Positions 31,211-31,312 of a DNA stretch of 31,312 nt are shown piece after piece. The position numbers and the translations under genes were made by a program. Origin of the DNA: Deltaproteobacteria bacterium (GTDB lineage Bacteria > Bdellovibrionota_B > Oligoflexia > Oligoflexales > Bog-1112). The first letter of the stretch is position 1, and every line of letters starts with the position of its first letter. The DNA lies in assembly GCA_016186945.1 (NCBI GenBank), contig JACPKR010000040.1, positions 1 to 31,312 of the forward strand, given 5' to 3'. The notes under the pieces are model-generated. The model did no database searches. It saw nothing but the letters and a program-made list of their open reading frames with translations, and was not told where the DNA came from.

Positions 31211-31312
31211 AAAAGGGAGATGGGGGGGCGAGTGAAAAGAGGGAGAGGGGGGGCGAGTGAAAAGAGGGAGAGGGGGGGCGAGTGAAAAGAGGGAGAGGGG
31301 GGGCGAGTGAAA
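31211..31312. repeat. G-rich 25-bp tandem array after nuoI
   Basis: CGAGTG recurs at 31229, 31254, 31279 and 31304, exactly 25 bases apart, with the unit AAAAGAGGGAGAGGGGGGGC plus GAGTG. The first unit is slightly diverged. The unit resembles the G-rich block of the palindromic family (GGGAGAGGGGGG ... GGCGAGTGAAGCG), so the array probably grew from a copy inserted after nuoI. It begins directly after the stop codon and runs off the right edge, so total copy number is unknown. The G-runs could form G-quadruplexes on the + strand. Confidence 0.85.

Noticed and set aside
31211-31312. CRISPR-like spacing in the 25-bp repeats at the right edge
   Set aside because: Pure head-to-tail repeats without spacers; the unit derives from the palindromic family's G-rich block.

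Overview
The window looks like a chromosomal segment from a Gram-negative (diderm) bacterium. It has a Tol envelope system, several lipoprotein signal peptides, an outer-membrane barrel candidate, and a proton-pumping NADH dehydrogenase operon with a fused NuoCD. The mix of a short Tlc/NTT-like transporter, a DUF3516-type helicase, many orphan lipoproteins, a Hint-domain protein and a MACPF-like lipoprotein fits a delta-proteobacterial or Bdellovibrionota/Oligoflexia-like lineage. That placement is inference; no rRNA or tRNA is present to test it.

Layout. 1-137: one end of an IS3-family element, running off the left edge and apparently truncating a small gene (pseudogene, 134-309). 426-6055 (+): six secreted, surface or outer-membrane proteins, mostly without a recognised family. 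They are a lipoprotein with a degenerate MACPF signature, an exported Hint-domain protein, a small lipoprotein, a membrane-anchored charged protein, a beta-barrel candidate and a Cys-rich lipoprotein. 6067-9452 (-): an NTT/Tlc-like transporter downstream of a DEAD/DEAH helicase with a DUF3516-like tail. 9667-14228 (+): tolQ-tolR-tolA-tolB, then a PilZ-like protein and a serine hydrolase where pal is often found. 14225-17973 (-): a UbiA-type prenyltransferase, an exported protein of unknown function, a type III polyketide synthase and a UbiG-like methyltransferase, which together look like a small lipid, quinone or phenolic biosynthetic operon. 18295-21218 (-): ffh and miaB. 21340-25414 (-): an orphan lipoprotein, an exported protein resembling the T4 gp19 tail-tube fold, RidA and AspRS. 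25651-31210 (+): nuoCD-E-F-G-I.

The most unusual thread is a family of dispersed palindromic elements. It has about 25-bp terminal inverted repeats reading GTAATGCGTAAGCCACTT... and an internal hairpin. Full or deleted copies lie at 3892, 14264, 16283, 18222, 21277, 23114 and 25499, and a related G-rich 25-bp tandem array lies at the right edge. Most copies abut or supply stop codons. The full copies stay open in one minus-strand frame and encode nearly the same peptide; one copy is fused in frame to the methyltransferase. This recalls the protein-coding palindromic elements of Rickettsia. A second palindromic repeat (GTCATCCCGCGG type) has been amplified as a 47-bp tandem array in the UbiA leader. 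Each unit carries a copy of the UbiA start region and encodes a 14-residue mini-ORF.
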